From contig JADCHQ010000003.1 in NCBI GenBank assembly GCA_020248405.1, forward strand, positions 1 to 64,000: a stretch of DNA of 64,000 nt. The letters run 5' to 3'. The translations under genes were made by a program, and so were the position numbers. This document shows, piece by piece, positions 63,562 to 64,000 of this stretch; within the stretch, counting starts at the first letter, position 1; every line of letters begins with the position of its first letter. Source of the stretch: Rhodocyclaceae bacterium. Its GTDB lineage: Bacteria; Pseudomonadota; Gammaproteobacteria; Burkholderiales; Ga0077523. The notes under the pieces were generated by a model. It made no database searches, had not been told where the DNA came from, and worked only from the letters and a program-made list of their open reading frames with translations.

Positions 63562-64000
63562 GTGGCTGACCGCCGCATTGATGCTATTGCCACCCGGCCA
63601 GTCCCGTGGCTGCAATGGCTGGCGCGGGCGCTGCTGCTGCAAGGTGCGCTCGCCGGCGCGCCGGCGTGGGCCCTGTCGGGCGGGGTGCTGGTGTCGGAGG
63701 CCATGGCCGAGGGCAGACCCGACGCGCCATTGGCCCGTACAGTGGCATCGCATCTGGTTGCCTTCCAGTACCGCACGGCCGATGGCGGAGGTGGCATTTG
63801 CTCAGGGACTCTGGTGCATCCGGAAGTGGTGCTCACGGCGGCACACTGTGTGGCTGGCCTGATCGAGCCGCAAGCGCGCGTGGTGGTGGCCTTTGGCGCC
63901 GAATTGAACCGGGCGCTGGCGGGAGGGCGTTCCGCCACCCGTGAGGTGGCGGCGTTGCAGGTGCATCCAGGCTTCGAGAAACTGTGGCGCAAGCGTGGAT
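63562..64000 (+). CDS. Trypsin-like serine protease, N-terminal part (cut by window edge)
   Basis: The reading frame runs out of the window after 146 residues. A hydrophobic N-terminal stretch ('WLARALLLQGALAGAPAWAL') looks like a signal peptide. The mature part has 'GGGICSGTLVHPEVVLTAAH' then C, the S1 catalytic His region with its disulfide Cys. Asp and Ser parts lie beyond the window. The start is most likely GTG 63562, 9 bases after the M48 stop, so it may belong to the same operon of exported proteins. Confidence 0.82.
   Translation, partial: MADRRIDAIATRPVPWLQWLARALLLQGALAGAPAWALSGGVLVSEAMAEGRPDAPLARTVASHLVAFQYRTADGGGGICSGTLVHPEVVLTAAHCVAGLIEPQARVVVAFGAELNRALAGGRSATREVAALQVHPGFEKLWRKRG

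Overview
The window looks like the chromosome of a high-GC beta-proteobacterium. The evidence is the gene order metK / two LpxL-like acyltransferases / GNAT / dapF / DUF484 / xerC / rlmI-like, an SAH riboswitch in front of ahcY and metF, hslVU, and a glgC-glgBA glycogen locus. No rRNA, tRNA or CRISPR array was found. Taxonomy is inferred from synteny only.

Bases 1-5200 are a mobile island. It is an integron gene-cassette array: short plus-strand genes of visibly lower GC, each followed by an attC site. I see five attC sites plus one remnant. Cassette genes are an ArsN2-like acetyltransferase, a SpoU/TrmH RNA methyltransferase, a two-gene DUF1801 + VOC cassette, a DUF1272 start destroyed by an IS5-family remnant, HicA/HicB, and an unknown 114-aa protein. 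No integrase gene lies in the window. The array is bracketed by two IS110/IS1111-type elements in the same orientation, both sitting between the R'' and L'' boxes of an attC site (the IS1111-attC behaviour). A 154-bp MITE with a 5-bp duplication splits the R' box of another attC. An IS21 end follows, then a membrane protein and an FkbM methyltransferase.

Bases 7300-23260 hold a sugar-acid dehydratase (L-arabinonate dehydratase-like), a RaiA/HPF-like protein, the glycogen locus (two GH57 enzymes and glgC on minus; glgB, glgA on plus), and a complete nickel-pincer operon: a LarA-family enzyme, LarC, LarE and LarB, followed by YidB. The LarA homologue's substrate is unknown.

Bases 23300-28860 hold a PhyH/EctD-like dioxygenase and a branched-chain amino-acid type ABC transporter (livJ, livH, a fused livM-livG, livF). 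Bases 29050-38050 hold a methyltransferase, small secreted proteins, a PhoD-like phosphatase, a MacAB/Lol-like export operon with a DUF481 protein, and a GhrA-like dehydrogenase. Bases 38079-43700 hold glycogen phosphorylase, HslU, HslV and a STAS protein.

Bases 43700-48245 hold an RHS remnant and a metal (probably zinc) uptake cluster: permease, ATPase, binding protein, porin-like protein and a small His/Cys protein. Bases 48246-54831 form a minus-strand housekeeping block. Bases 54922-60271 hold the SAM cycle (metK, ahcY with riboswitch, metF) with an RhlE-like helicase between. Bases 60282-64000 hold a CHASE2 adenylate/guanylate cyclase, an SH3-domain protein, an M48 lipoprotein protease and the start of a trypsin-like protease, tightly packed.
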